In this document: piece by piece, positions 11,601-22,227 of the stretch | Layout of the letters: every line of letters begins with the position of its first letter | Numbering within the stretch: the stretch's first letter is position 1 | Source: Aspidiotus rigidus | Lineage: Eukaryota; Arthropoda; Insecta; Hemiptera; Diaspididae | Reading direction: 5' to 3' | Assembly (NCBI GenBank): GCA_035079385.1 | Contig: JAVHKY010000029.1 | Coordinates: 11,966,001 to 12,030,000 of the forward strand | Length of the DNA: 64,000 nucleotides | Program-made: the position numbers and the translations under genes | Notes under the pieces: model-generated | Databases searched by the model: none | Told to the model about the DNA's origin: nothing | The model's input: the letters and a program-made list of their open reading frames with translations, nothing else

Positions 11601-13780
11601 TTTTTCTCTTCGGAAAAGGAATAGTCCTTCCTAGAGAAAATTTCTGTGTGCTCGTCTGGTAGAATTTTTCTCGAGTCACCAACAAACTTCCACTTTAAAA
11701 ATATTTTCATAATGAACTAGGTCGAGGTCGAAAATTATTGAATGTTTGATTTTTTCATTTGATTTTTTGCAGAAACATTGAGATTACATCCACCAGCTAC
11801 GTTTAACATCAGACTTTGTACAGAAACGTATCAAGTACCTGGTTCGTCATTCGAAATTAAACCTGGGGAAACGATTCTACTTTCGGTATCAGGCATTCAT
11901 AAGAATGAAAAATATTACTCAAATCCTTTGAAGTTTGATCCAGAACGTTTTTCTCAAGATAATATAGCCCGACTAAATCCATACGCATATCTACCATTTG
12001 GCAGAGGGCCGAGGATGTGTATAGGTAAGCAACGTTCTACCGTTGAGCCCGGAACAATTTCTAAATCACAGTTTGAATAATCTTCTACTCCGCCAAGACT
12101 TACTTCTCTCTAAATATCCGAGTAGGGATTGACTAGCTCACAGTCGGTAGAGCAATCAGGCTTGTGCAGACTATATAATCAATGATCGACACAACTGACG
12201 AGGAGGAGAAAGACGACCACTTCGTGGGACTGAGGTTAGGGCAGTAACGGTACAATGAACGACTAATCTAGGACAATGTAAAGTACTCTCTTCACTCTTT
12301 TCAAAGACTATCTGGCAGAGGTATTCAGAGGAGTATTTACGCACTCAAAAACAAGATAAAGAACGATCAGCCAATTGCTAGATAAGATTACTGTTATCCG
12401 AATTCAGGCGCATGGCCAGAGGTCTTCTGTGGTGGGGGATCGAAGAAAATTTGGTTTGGCGCTATAGTGATTTTTTCTTCATTAGGATTGTATTTTCGCT
12501 TGAAGGGAGGAGTGGACATGATGGATGTAATCCTACATAATAATTTTTCGAAATTCTATTCACGTCATTCAATATTTTTTTGCGAAACAACTCCGAGTGA
12601 GAACAATACTTAGGGTTACCTAAAAGGTGGGATGGAGGAAAGTGAAGAGCAAAGAATAAAAAAACTATCATACAAATATTAATATCAGTAACTTTTTTAT
12701 CCAGCGCTCAAACTCGGATTAACTCTATTATGTACATCATTTGCTGAAAATAAATTTCATAAAAATCAATCCACGAATAGGGAATAATTGCTGTTTTTTT
12801 AGGAGCGACGAGAGAGTGTACTTTTCTTCCCAAAGGTTTTTCGGAGGACTTGATTTATTACGGATTTAGGGGGGAAGAGGGGGTGCATGAGAACAAGAAA
12901 AATAAAAATTATCAACTTCTTACTGGCAAGGATTGGTGGGGAGGTTTAGCAAAAATATTTCAGAAAAGTGATTTTCCGAGTATGAGCGTACCTACAGAGA
13001 AGAAAAAAAACTAACAGCTATTATCATCCAAAATTCTAAAGCGAGCGACTTTTCACGAGCTGATGGACTGGGTACAACACAATGAGTTTTTATGCGTTCA
13101 AATTACTTTCAAATTACGTGCAAATTACGTATGCAGGGTATAACCCGTAACTTGGACCAGTGACTAAACTAGCCAGTTTATCTACCACAAACGGGCTGCC
13201 TGCGATTAAAATAGCTAGTTTGCTATGATTAATGGCCAGTTTTATCAGCACGTATATTAAAAAAAAAAAAAAAAGATTGATTGAGTTATTAGGCCTACCA
13301 ACATAGTTTCCTAAAGACATTCTTCCAACACTGAAGTTATATTCTGAAGGGTCGATTCCGGTGTTGGAGGAAACAAAATTAATGCATGACAATCCACCCC
13401 TGCTCCGCCATGGAGGCTGGGCGGCGCTGCACATGAAATTGAACTTCATTGCAAGTAAAAGATAAAAAGATATAGATTTCATTGAAAAGCTATAAGAACG
13501 TCATTCGTCGAGCAGGTTTTAGGCTTCATGAGCCCTGTACAGATACATAAATTACCTAGCCTATATGTAGAGACTATCATTTTTTGATCAATTTCATTTC
13601 CATAAACCCATTTCAGGTACCTCTTTTGCGAAATTTGAGATAAAAATTTTTCTGGTCTCCATTTTATCACGTTTCAAACTATCGAGATGTGATAAAACCG
13701 AAGTACCAATTATGCTGAAGAAAGGCGGTATTTTTCATGCACCGCAAAATGAAGTCTGGTTGGCCGTTGAAGAAATTTAA
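8655..13780 (+). CDS. Cytochrome P450, CYP6-like (CYP3 clan), five exons
   Basis: Exons 8655-9142, 10337-10707, 10792-11016, 11773-12024 and 13617-13780 join in phase to 499 codons, the normal length for a microsomal insect P450. The N-terminus (residues 4-22) is a hydrophobic membrane anchor. Landmarks: helix-C WKHVR (127-131), I-helix GGHETS (304-309), the ExxR pair ETLR (362-365), FDPERF (416-421) and the haem loop FGRGPRMCIG with the thiolate Cys444. The second-exon text CAFGLHFNSL and PTFSPNKIKKM in exon 1 are typical of CYP6. CYP6 enzymes usually oxidise xenobiotics or plant compounds at the ER; the substrate here is unknown. The last exon (53 residues) is recognisable by EVPI and APQNEVW near the C-terminus. 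Intron 2 is only 84 nt, a multiple of three, and stop-free. ATG 8667 is an alternative start. All catalytic landmarks are intact. Confidence 0.93.
9143..10336. other. P450 intron 1
   Basis: Intron with a GTAATA donor and a CTAG acceptor. It is AT-rich with no recognisable element or nested gene; an open frame on the minus strand at 9294-9560 has no family resemblance. Confidence 0.6.
12025..13616. other. P450 intron 4
   Basis: Intron with a GTAAGC donor and a TTTCAG acceptor separating the haem-loop exon from the short C-terminal exon. No nested gene or complete transposon was recognised inside it. Confidence 0.65.
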
Positions 13781-13951
13781 ACTGGCTTCTAGTGAGTAAG
13801 TACCTGTACATATTTACAACCTACCTACCGTGTCTGAGAAAAATCACCACTGCAAGTGCCATTCGTGAATTGTGGCAAAGGGTGCACCCTCTACATTTGC
13901 TATGAGGCTATTTCCGAAACTGGACAAAAAGGAAGACGTTTTAAAAGATTG

Positions 13952-15132
13952 ATTTTATACGGTCCTGCAAATTATGGCCAAGCATACTGAACGAATGGAA
14001 TACTCAAAATAGTAAAACGAGGAGTAAACTAAACAAAGCCACAGAAATACGATTACACACTGGAGCGCTTTCGATTAATAAACCATTGTCAACAGTGACA
14101 TGAAAGCAACTGAAACCAATTACCGCTAGGAAGGAGAACATCCGACGAGATCATGACTGAACCAGCGAGTCATCACGATGTGAATCATACTCATAAACTA
14201 ATTCAATCAATCCCTCATCAGGTATGTACCTGTTTAGCACATTTAGGCTGTCGTTATTAAGGTGCCGAATAATTTCAATGTGCTCAAGCGCCGTTCGTTT
14301 GAAGTACGAGTTCTCTCTGTGGAGGAGGGTCTCGGACCCCTCTTTATAGCAGTGACCACTGGTAATGAGATGGTCCGCAAAAGCCGACTCCCCCAATTTC
14401 TTTTTCTCCCAAGCTTTCTTATGCTCGTCAATTCTAATTTTAAGTTGACGGCCAGTCTCGCCTATGTATATCCCTTTACAATCATTACAATTCACCTTGT
14501 AGACACCACTTTTTTCGAGCAATGGGATAGGGTCCTTCAATTTGACAAAAAGACTTTTTACAGTATTAAGGTTATAATAAGCTGGTCGGAACCCAAACGG
14601 GCGGAGTACGCTACCTAATTTTGAAGAAAACTTCCCCAAGAAGGGGAGCCTTATCCAACGCTTCCTACTCTCCAATGTCGGATTGCGGGGGAGGGAGGTA
14701 GTGGAGTCCAGGCATTTCCGAGTCAACTTCCTCCGGACCATGAGGTCAATGTCTATGCTCACCTCATTCACTCTGGCCAAATGCTTTATAGTCGATAGCT
14801 CCCTTTGAAAGGCGGTCTGACCAAGCGGAATACTGGTCAACCGGTGGACAAAGCTATTGAATGCAGCGGATTTATGGGCGACAGGGCAGAATGATCTGCC
14901 GTGGACAGTAGTATCGGTCGATGTAACTTTCCTATAGATGGCGAATTCATGGACACCGTCTCTATTGGAGATCGTGAGGTCCAAAAAATTAATAGATGAA
15001 CCGCCCACTTCCAATGTGAATTTGATGGAAGGATACTGATTATTGATATACTTAAGAAACTCCAAAAGGAGATCTCTGGGACCGGTCCACGCACACAAAA
15101 CATCGTCGACGTACCTGCGCCAATAGTGTATA
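13952..15132 (-). mobile_element. Penelope-like element, inverted 5'-truncated copy (RT end plus GIY-YIG)
   Basis: Reading on the minus strand, an open frame of 315 codons from its first start-like codon (14151-15098), open to the junction near 15132, carries the C-terminal end of a Penelope reverse transcriptase from the YVDD box onward, then a GIY-YIG endonuclease (GIYIGETGRQLKIRIDEH). Its translation is identical over its length to the plus-strand copy, so the two separated very recently. The last 37 bp (13952-13988) next to the left target duplication are not present at the other end. It lacks the upstream RT motifs and cannot be autonomous. Confidence 0.9.
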
Positions 15133-16604
15133 TGAAGGATGAAACTTTCCCGCCGGATTCGTCCCTTTGCTCTTTCGATGTGGTCGGCTTATTCCCCAAT
15201 ATTCCTAGAGCCACTGCTATGCAATATATGGGTACCCTTTTGGTACAATTTAATATCCGTCATGAAGAATTGATGGAATTTTTCAACTTGCTTAACATCT
15301 GCTGGTCTCCCAATTTTTGCAAATTTGAGGGTAAGTTTTTTGAGTTTCCTGAGGAGGTTGGCATTCCTATTGGCTCTCCTCTGGGATCCCTCATCCCGGA
15401 GGTATTTATGTCAAAATTTGAGCTAGATCTTTTTTCCTCTGGCCATGTGCTTTTGGGTCATATACACTATTGGCGCAGGTACGTCGACGATGTTTTGTGT
15501 GCGTGGACCGGTCCCAGAGATCTCCTTTTGGAGTTTCTTAAGTATATCAATAATCAGTATCCTTCCATCAAATTCACATTGGAAGTGGGCGGTTCATCTA
15601 TTAATTTTTTGGACCTCACGATCTCCAATAGAGACGGTGTCCATGAATTCGCCATCTATAGGAAAGTTACATCGACCGATACTACTGTCCACGGCAGATC
15701 ATTCTGCCCTGTCGCCCATAAATCCGCTGCATTCAATAGCTTTGTCCACCGGTTGACCAGTATTCCGCTTGGTCAGACCGCCTTTCAAAGGGAGCTATCG
15801 ACTATAAAGCATTTGGCCAGAGTGAATGAGGTGAGCATAGACATTGACCTCATGGTCCGGAGGAAGTTGACTCGGAAATGCCTGGACTCCACTACCTCCC
15901 TCCCCCGCAATCCGACATTGGAGAGTAGGAAGCGTTGGATAAGGCTCCCCTTCTTGGGGAAGTTTTCTTCAAAATTAGGTAGCGTACTCCGCCCGTTTGG
16001 GTTCCGACCAGCTTATTATAACCTTAATACTGTAAAAAGTCTTTTTGTCAAATTGAAGGACCCTATCCCATTGCTCGAAAAAAGTGGTGTCTACAAGGTG
16101 AATTGTAATGATTGTAAAGGGATATACATAGGCGAGACTGGCCGTCAACTTAAAATTAGAATTGACGAGCATAAGAAAGCTTGGGAGAAAAAGAAATTGG
16201 GGGAGTCGGCTTTTGCGGACCATCTCATTACCAGTGGTCACTGCTATAAAGAGGGGTCCGAGACCCTCCTCCACAGAGAGAACTCGTACTTCAAACGAAC
16301 GGCGCTTGAGCACATTGAAATTATTCGGCACCTTAATAACGACAGCCTAAATGTGCTAAACAGGTACATACCTGATGAGGGATTGATTGAATTAGTTTAT
16401 GAGTATGATTCACATCGTGATGACTCGCTGGTTCAGTCATGATCTCGTCGGATGTTCTCCTTCCTAGCGGTAATTGGTTTCAGTTGCTTTCATGTCACTG
16501 TTGACAATGGTTTATTAATCGAAAGCGCTCCAGTGTGTAATCGTATTTCTGTGGCTTTGTTTAGTTTACTCCTCGTTTTACTATTTTGAGTATTCCATTC
16601 GTTC
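15125..16604 (+). mobile_element. Penelope-like element, 5'-truncated copy (RT plus GIY-YIG)
   Basis: A 438-codon open frame (15126-16442) begins just before RT motif A (SFDVVGLFPNIP), continues through GIPIGSPLG and the catalytic YVDD box, then a linker, and ends with a GIY-YIG endonuclease (GIYIGETGRQLKIRIDEH) and a C-terminal tail. RT plus a C-terminal GIY-YIG domain is diagnostic of Penelope-like elements. The first open codon is not an ATG and the N-terminal part of the RT is missing, so the copy is truncated at the junction with its inverted partner near 15125-15134. The frame itself has no stop or frameshift, suggesting a young insertion. Confidence 0.92.
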
Positions 16605-16623
16605 AAGACGTTTTAAAAGATTG

Positions 16624-17596
16624 TTAAAAAGTCTGGATTTTTGGTCATTTTATTTTGTTCTCTAGATGAAAAGAAGTAAGAAGTGTTATTACAACTAGTA
16701 CTTTTGCAAATATAAAGCTTGCGCGAGTAGCATAATATCCGCTTGTATGCATTGTCATTACTAATATCCCCTTTTGGTCATCAGCACTTGAGCTGCTTAC
16801 AGTTGCCACGCCTCGCGAATATCACATTATCAGGGAAACAAATCCATTCTTTATTGATAGGTAATCTTTCAGCATAAATATGTTTAAAATGTAAGTCAAG
16901 TTATGTTGCCTATGTATTACTAATCCATCTTCAAAAATAACCTTAGGTACATGTACCCATCAGCTCACTCATACAGAAAAAATGAAAATTGATGAACATC
17001 AAAGATGTGATGATTAAGTACCTATAATAACTTTCAACATCAGACTGATAAGGAAATCGCCGATAAGTCCGCCTTACTTGAACAAAACATGGAGAAGAAT
17101 TCATACTGGAAAAAAGTAGGTACTCAAAGACTTTCCCTCAATCTTATTTCTGAAACCAACTTCCTCATCGATACATAACAATACATTTTTATAAGTACAA
17201 TATCACTGCTCTCAACTCCTACTTGGTATCTTCCAACAACGAATCATCATTTTTATACTCGACACTCTTGTTTCTGTTGTGTTCCTTTCAAATATTTAGG
17301 CATTTATTTTATACAATTACACTGTTACCGGTATTTTATCAATTGGTTTCATCACTTCATGATAACCAGCGCTGAAGCTGGTCGTACTAAGTTAAAAAGG
17401 TTGAGATTTGTATTTTGAGTTCCATTAACTCTTTTGATGTACTTACTTTTGAGTCTGTAACTTCTGTATAACAATGTGTTCATCATTCAATTTGTTTCTG
17501 TACTTCCATGAACATTGCAGCACTGACTATAAATTGAATTTTCAAATCATAACTATTCAATACCTACGACGTTTTTAGTCGTAACAAAAAATAAAT
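16624..17596. other. Intergenic, nothing recognised
   Basis: AT-rich sequence between the Penelope insertion and the first foldback element. No open frame of interest, no repeat recognised beyond short TACCTA-type runs. Confidence 0.6.
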
Positions 17597-17732
17597 GTGA
17601 CCTGCGATGAGGAAAGGATGCTCATTGCCCATTTGCGCAGGAACACCATTTCTCTCTCATTGGATATCTAATCAGAAAGAAATGGTGTTCCTGTTAATGA
17701 GCGATGAGAATCTTTTTCTCATCGCAGGTCAC
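17597..17732. mobile_element. Foldback MITE-like element
   Basis: The two halves are inverted copies: GTGACCTGCGATGAG at the left end matches CTCATCGCAGGTCAC at the right end, and the inner text on both sides encodes the same GGAACACCATTTCT / AGAAATGGTGTTCC pairing. Both ends are flanked by AAAT, a possible 4 bp target duplication. No protein is encoded. Confidence 0.75.
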
Positions 17733-17965
17733 AAATTATCAACGATAATCACGTACCCAATTTCCATACCATTGGTCATTTCAAGTACCTAGAACTAATT
17801 ACCTCGCCATTTACAGGACAAATGGACAATGCACAAATCACCATCATTCATCTGCAAGACCACAATTAGGAGAATAAGGCTTTTAGTACAATTTAGTGAA
17901 GCCTAAAAGATAACTTATTCTGCTGACCGTTGTTTTGAAGATACATCATGGTCATCCATGGACTT

Positions 17966-18090
17966 ATACTCCGTTCACGTTAAGGAAGGATAGAAATATG
18001 ACCTCGAGAACGGAACGCTCCGGGTAATTTCAATCTACCGTTCCGTTCTCAAGGTCATATTTCTATCCTTCCTTAATGTGAACAGAGTAT
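17966..18090. mobile_element. Foldback MITE-like element, long near-perfect hairpin
   Basis: Left arm AAGGAAGGATAGAAATATGA (17982-18001) pairs with the right arm TCATATTTCTATCCTTCCTT (18055-18074), and the pairing extends to the ends ATACTCCGTTCAC / GTGAACAGAGTAT with few mismatches and a loop of about 20 nt. It lies immediately downstream of the possible stop codon of the hypothetical gene at 18095-19047. Confidence 0.8.
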
Positions 18091-18094
18091 AGAT

Positions 18095-19047
18095 TCAACT
18101 GGGAATAGATATGTTTCCGGGAAAATTGCATACAATATCAGCCATTTTTCTTGATTCATCTTCGACGCCTATGAAGTCCCTAAATGGGTTTACAATAATT
18201 TAAAAAGATACTGTCGAGGCTCGAGGGAAAGGGGAAAGATCTAATTTTTCGAAAGTAAGTAACTAAGTAGGGCTACAGCCCCTGCCAGAGTAGGGCCTAT
18301 TGTTAGATATATAACATTTTGTTATTTTGTCTTATCACTCTAATTGATGTACGAGTTCCATGTAAAGATGAATACACAAAATAATTACCTAGCGCACTTT
18401 GGTAGAGGTCGACGTGATGGAATAAATGTCCTACCGTCATTAGCCAAATTATCAATCACTTGATCTGGTTGGAGTCGACATCTGCACATAGCCCTTCGAC
18501 CTCTTCCATTTTCACACTCTATGTACTTTGTTTCCCTCGAAGTCACTGCGCTAGTTTTCGTTTCAGGCCTCCTGCGAGTGGTCCGGAATTCGGGTTGTAT
18601 ATTCACGGATACATCATCGTGCACCATTGTTTGATGATGCATAAAAGCAGGTAGAATGGGCGCAAGTTTCAAATTGTCGTTTCCAATGTTATTAACGCGA
18701 GGATAAATTGGAGCTCGCTTGCATCTGATATCATCGTGAAGAACACGTTTGCCAAATTCGTCTATCGTATCGCGATACTCACTTCTCCATCGATCGTCTG
18801 CGCACGTATTTCTTTCATGTTGACACGCAAAATCTGTATTACGAGTTTTCTGGATGAACTCGCTATTTCCTCCGAACTCGTTCTTCTCTGACTGGGAAAA
18901 TGAATATTTTGAGCCTTGAGGTATAATGATAGCTAGATATTCTTGATTCTCATTGTTACAAGAAGGTAAACTGAGCTGAAAAGCTGCACTGTTAAGATTG
19001 ACAGCCCTGCAATAAGTACGATCCGAACACCCTTCGCGCATATTCAT
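18095..19047 (-). CDS. Hypothetical protein, probable two-exon gene
   Basis: A 220-codon minus-strand frame starts at ATG 19047 and is rich in charged residues, unlike the low-complexity chance frames around it. Near its end it contains a donor: reading TGC GCT AG then GTAATT, so exon 1 probably ends at 18388. A matching phase is offered by an acceptor at 18180/18181, giving a 28-codon last exon (18179-18095) that reads RDFIGVEDESRK and ends in TGA just before a foldback element. If the exon is not spliced, the frame stops at 18385. No domain, signal peptide or membrane segment is recognised. A cluster RRAMCRCR lies near the C-terminus. Exon 2 is an inference. Confidence 0.45.
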
Positions 19048-20438
19048 GTCAGATAATATTTTATTGTTTCATTCGAAAGTACGTTTAATTTTTGCTGGTG
19101 GAACTTGAATACAACTGATGAATAAGAAAGAATTGCCTAGCAGTAATTCAATTCCTGGAACTGTTGACTTGAAATATAATTTTATTTGGTTTCTTCATTC
19201 TGAGGAAATCCATTCAAGTTGGATGCAATAAAGAGGAAGGAAAACAAAAATGATCAAGAAAAATAAAAATCTAGTCGGGTGTGCAGGTTATCTGAAATAT
19301 TAGTATGACAGTCGGAGATCTAAATTTGTCTTTAGGCGCAGGAAGATTACAATTCAGAACTAGGTGGTAGACAAAATTAAGGAAATTTTCATTTTCAATT
19401 GATTAAAATAAAAATATTTTGGCAAACGGAAACATTAAATGTATACTGTAGCTTTTGTTAAAAACCTATTACAATTTAAATTGTATGTAAAAAGGTAGAT
19501 GAACACCTTTGCGTACTTTTCAGGAAATTTTCTGAGGAAATCATTAGGGTGTCTCTACAACAATGAAGACTACTAACAAGTTGATGCTCCTAAAAATTGA
19601 GACAGGACGATACGGCTCCTTCTGTAGTGCTATTTCAAATTTTCTACAACTTTCGTATGTAACTCTTCTTCATGGAAACCTCGAAAAAAGGAATTGAAGT
19701 CGCGCTGATAATAATAGAGACTCAGAAATTGGGCAACCATGTAATGGAAATTAGATTTAATGCGCAATAATTACGATGTTTAACAAGAAAAATTGAATTC
19801 TGAATGATAGAAGAATTTTTGACAGCAAAACAAAAACGAAGTTTTTCTATTTCCTTTGTTTTTTTAATGTAAATTGGATATTACTGTCGATAAATCACAA
19901 AAATATTTTACGATACCGATCTCTTCAAGAACTTCCAATTTAATGGGCAACAAAATAAAAATCTCAAGTTGATAACGACTCCGGGAAATAATTTATGAAT
20001 GTTTAATTAGTAACGCGCATAATAGGAAATCACAGTTGGTCGCGTATCATTGAATCGTGGTATCTTCATCGATCAGGCGAGTCCACAATTTCTAATCAGA
20101 ACACGATTTTCTTTGGAGATCGAATATCTGAAAATATGAACGAAATAAAATAAATAATGTTTCATCTTATTTAAATTTGCCACTTATCAATTAAATATCG
20201 AGCAACATCAGAAATGAAAACCAATCAATCATATTTTCAGCCTGGGGCGGCATGAAACTGTCATCATATAGAAAAAATAAAATGAATAAATCAGGACGAT
20301 TCATCGTCACAATAATCGTCAGAGAATGTAAATTACCATTCTATCACTAAATATCTGCCTAGGGCGGTAACTCTGTCATCACAGAAAATATTGAGATCGA
20401 AACGATAAATTTAGGAGAATCAAAGAACATGAATTTAG
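19048..20438. other. Intergenic, nothing recognised
   Basis: AT-rich, with no supportable open frame. Two short similar phrases containing GGGGCGGCATGAAACTGTCATCA and AGGGCGGTAACTCTGTCATCA lie near 20240 and 20360, hinting at a degenerate repeat. Confidence 0.5.
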
Positions 20439-20880
20439 TCTATGATAACGATTCTAATTCTATACTATATGCTAAGTATCAGAATAAAGTTGACATCAAG
20501 AATCAGCCATATGCTTGTCAAAAATTCATCATTCATTCATTTAGAAGTCTCGAGAGAAGAAAATTCAACTTACATTCAAATCCTTTTTCTACGATAACGA
20601 TTCTAATTCTATACTACATGCTAAGGATCAGAATAAAGTTGACATCAAGAATCAGCCATATGCTTGTCAAAAATTCATCATTCATTCATTTAGAATTCTC
20701 GAGAGAAGAAAATTCAACTTACATTCAAATCTTTTTTCTACGATAACGATTCTAATTCTATACTATATGCTAAGTATCAGAATAAAGTTGACATCAAGAA
20801 TCAGCCATATGCTTGTCAAAAATTCATCATTTTCGTTTAGGTTTTTCGAGACGAGAAAATTCAACTTACGATCAAATTTT
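20439..20880. repeat. Three tandem copies of a 149 bp unit ending in the LSM6 3' end
   Basis: Units start at 20439, 20588 and 20737, exactly 149 bp apart, each opening with TCTAYGATAACGATTCTAAT and containing GACATCAAGAATCAGCCATA. The end of the third unit includes the phrase AATTCAACTTACGATCAAATTTTT, which is the LSM6 stop codon and 3' end on the minus strand; units 1 and 2 carry the corresponding AATTCAACTTACATTCAAAT. The array therefore arose by tandem duplication of the 3'UTR and stop region of LSM6, and probably gives this gene a repeated 3'UTR. Confidence 0.85.
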
Positions 20881-21178
20881 TCTCTTTTGTGTGCTTATAT
20901 ACAACACATTGTTTCCTCGAATAAAAGCATCTCCGTACTTGTTCTTCAGTTGCCCATTAACGTATTCTTCAGTCTGTTCTAAGGCTATGTTCATATAGCC
21001 ATCCAAGCACGCTAACACCCCTATAAAATGACGAAAAATTAATATCTATGATTCGAAAAATGAGAAAAGGTTCAATATCTCGCTCACCTCGATAATCGGT
21101 TCCATTATTCAATTTTACAACCACGGGTCTACCGTGAATTTGTTGAATGAAATGGGACAATGCTTCTTTTCGACTCAT
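20872..21178 (-). CDS. LSM6: U6 snRNA-associated Sm-like protein LSm6, two exons
   Basis: Exon 1 is 21178-21088 and exon 2 is 21020-20872, separated by a 67 nt intron (GTGAGC donor, TATAG acceptor), giving 79 residues. The sequence has the Sm1 core GRPVVVKLNNGTDYRG followed by LACLDGYMNIALEQTEEY and the Sm2 signature with IRGNNVLYIST, and ends QKRKI; this is near-identical in pattern to animal LSm6. It is a ring subunit of the nuclear LSm2-8 complex, which binds the U6 snRNA 3' end, and of the cytoplasmic LSm1-7 mRNA-decay complex. ATG 21178 was chosen because MSRKEALSHFIQQ aligns with the family N-terminus; the open frame continuing upstream is not conserved. It is divergent from NUFIP1. Confidence 0.97.
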
Positions 21179-22227
21179 TTCAAGAACTGGAAGAAGAGCA
21201 GAAATGATAGTAAAAAAAAGATTATCAGTGCTTTCGACCATCACATGTCCAATAACTTTCGTCAGAATATTCTTTATTTAATCATTATTCATTCAGATTG
21301 ACTGGGGCAGAATACAGTATCATCATGAGAAAATAACGCAACGAATTTATCGACTGCCAGGATCCAAGAATGAGGAATTCACTGCATTTTATTACAGTCG
21401 CAGACGCATGTCACCAATGATTTTCAGAGAGGGCAAGTAAATTTCACAGTATACATCATAATAGCGTATAATTAAATCATCATCAACTTGATGACAATGG
21501 CAGTAGTCATTAGTAGGCTACTCATATTATTAGGAATTAAGAAGAGTAATATCGAACCGTTGGAAAAGTCAGGATGATGATCATTCGGATGAACGAAACT
21601 ACACGTAGGCGATCATAAAACTTGATCCCTTCGTTATACCTACATATTCACGAAAAAATTATCTGTTGAATGTAAAATGTACTTAAATACATAATATACT
21701 CGAGGGATTATTACTCACCAACTCGAAACTTGCGTTTGTTTTCAACTTTTGGAAGCGACGAACCGAGTGCCGACGAAGAGTTCGAAAATTCCGATGCCGA
21801 CACAGTCACACAGATACCGGCCGTGTGGGGCACCGGTCCAACGTTCCAGTCATGGAATTCTGGACGGTAAGAGAGGAAGCCGCGATGCTAGCGCGCGTTC
21901 GCTCTGTCGAGTCCGCCCGGTCCGAACCACGGTCCGAACTCTCGACTGGCTACTGCGCCGCTGGCGCCGTGCTAGAGAGCGCTAGCTGATCGCTGAATGG
22001 CTGAATGACCAAAGTCCATGACGTCATATGAAAGCATGTGCTGCATTGAAATGATTTAAAACTGATAACAAAACGTGTAACCATAGCTTAATATTAAAAC
22101 ATCGGAAAAAGATTGGTAAAATGTATCGACGTTGAAGTACTTCACGTAATGAGTTCCACCGTCCATTTTCTTTTTAGTTCATACTTATTCATTCCATCTG
22201 TAGTAAAGTGAATACAAAATACCGATT
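21179..22227. promoter_or_regulatory. Shared upstream region of LSM6 and NUFIP1
   Basis: About 1.05 kb between the two divergent starts. It contains the second copy of the 300 bp repeat (21430-21727), then a GC-rich island at about 21740-21985, and a CRE-like TGACGTCA at 22019-22026. A donor CGGTAAGAG at 21866/21867 and an acceptor TTTTTAG at 22177 could define a 5'UTR intron for NUFIP1. Promoter function is inferred from position only; the small open frame over the GC island has no family resemblance. Confidence 0.4.
21430..21727. repeat. Copy 2 of the duplicated about 300 bp block
   Basis: Direct-orientation counterpart of 1-302 with scattered substitutions and small insertions (for example an added ACGTAGG after GAAACTAC). 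Non-coding. It sits between the LSM6 start and the GC island in front of NUFIP1. Confidence 0.85.

Larger units (their letters stand above)
13933..16623. repeat. 19 bp target-site duplication enclosing the inverted Penelope pair
   Basis: The 19-mer AAGACGTTTTAAAAGATTG is present at 13933-13951 and again, unchanged, at 16605-16623. The bases flanking it differ on both sides, so the repeat is exactly 19 bp. Everything between (13952-16604) is element sequence, which shows that the head-to-head pair behaves as one insertion about 150 bp downstream of the P450 stop codon. Confidence 0.85.

Noticed and set aside
14262..16331. Mirror open frames on both strands over the Penelope pair
   Set aside because: They are shadow frames of the RT/GIY-YIG coding sequence created by the inverted duplication.
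20439..20880. Possible CRISPR-like array
   Set aside because: Only three 149 bp tandem units with no spacer structure, in a eukaryotic genome; it is a local tandem duplication.
21749..21985. 78-codon frame over the GC-rich island before NUFIP1
   Set aside because: Arg/Ser-rich translation is what a GC-rich promoter or 5'UTR gives in any frame; no conservation recognised.
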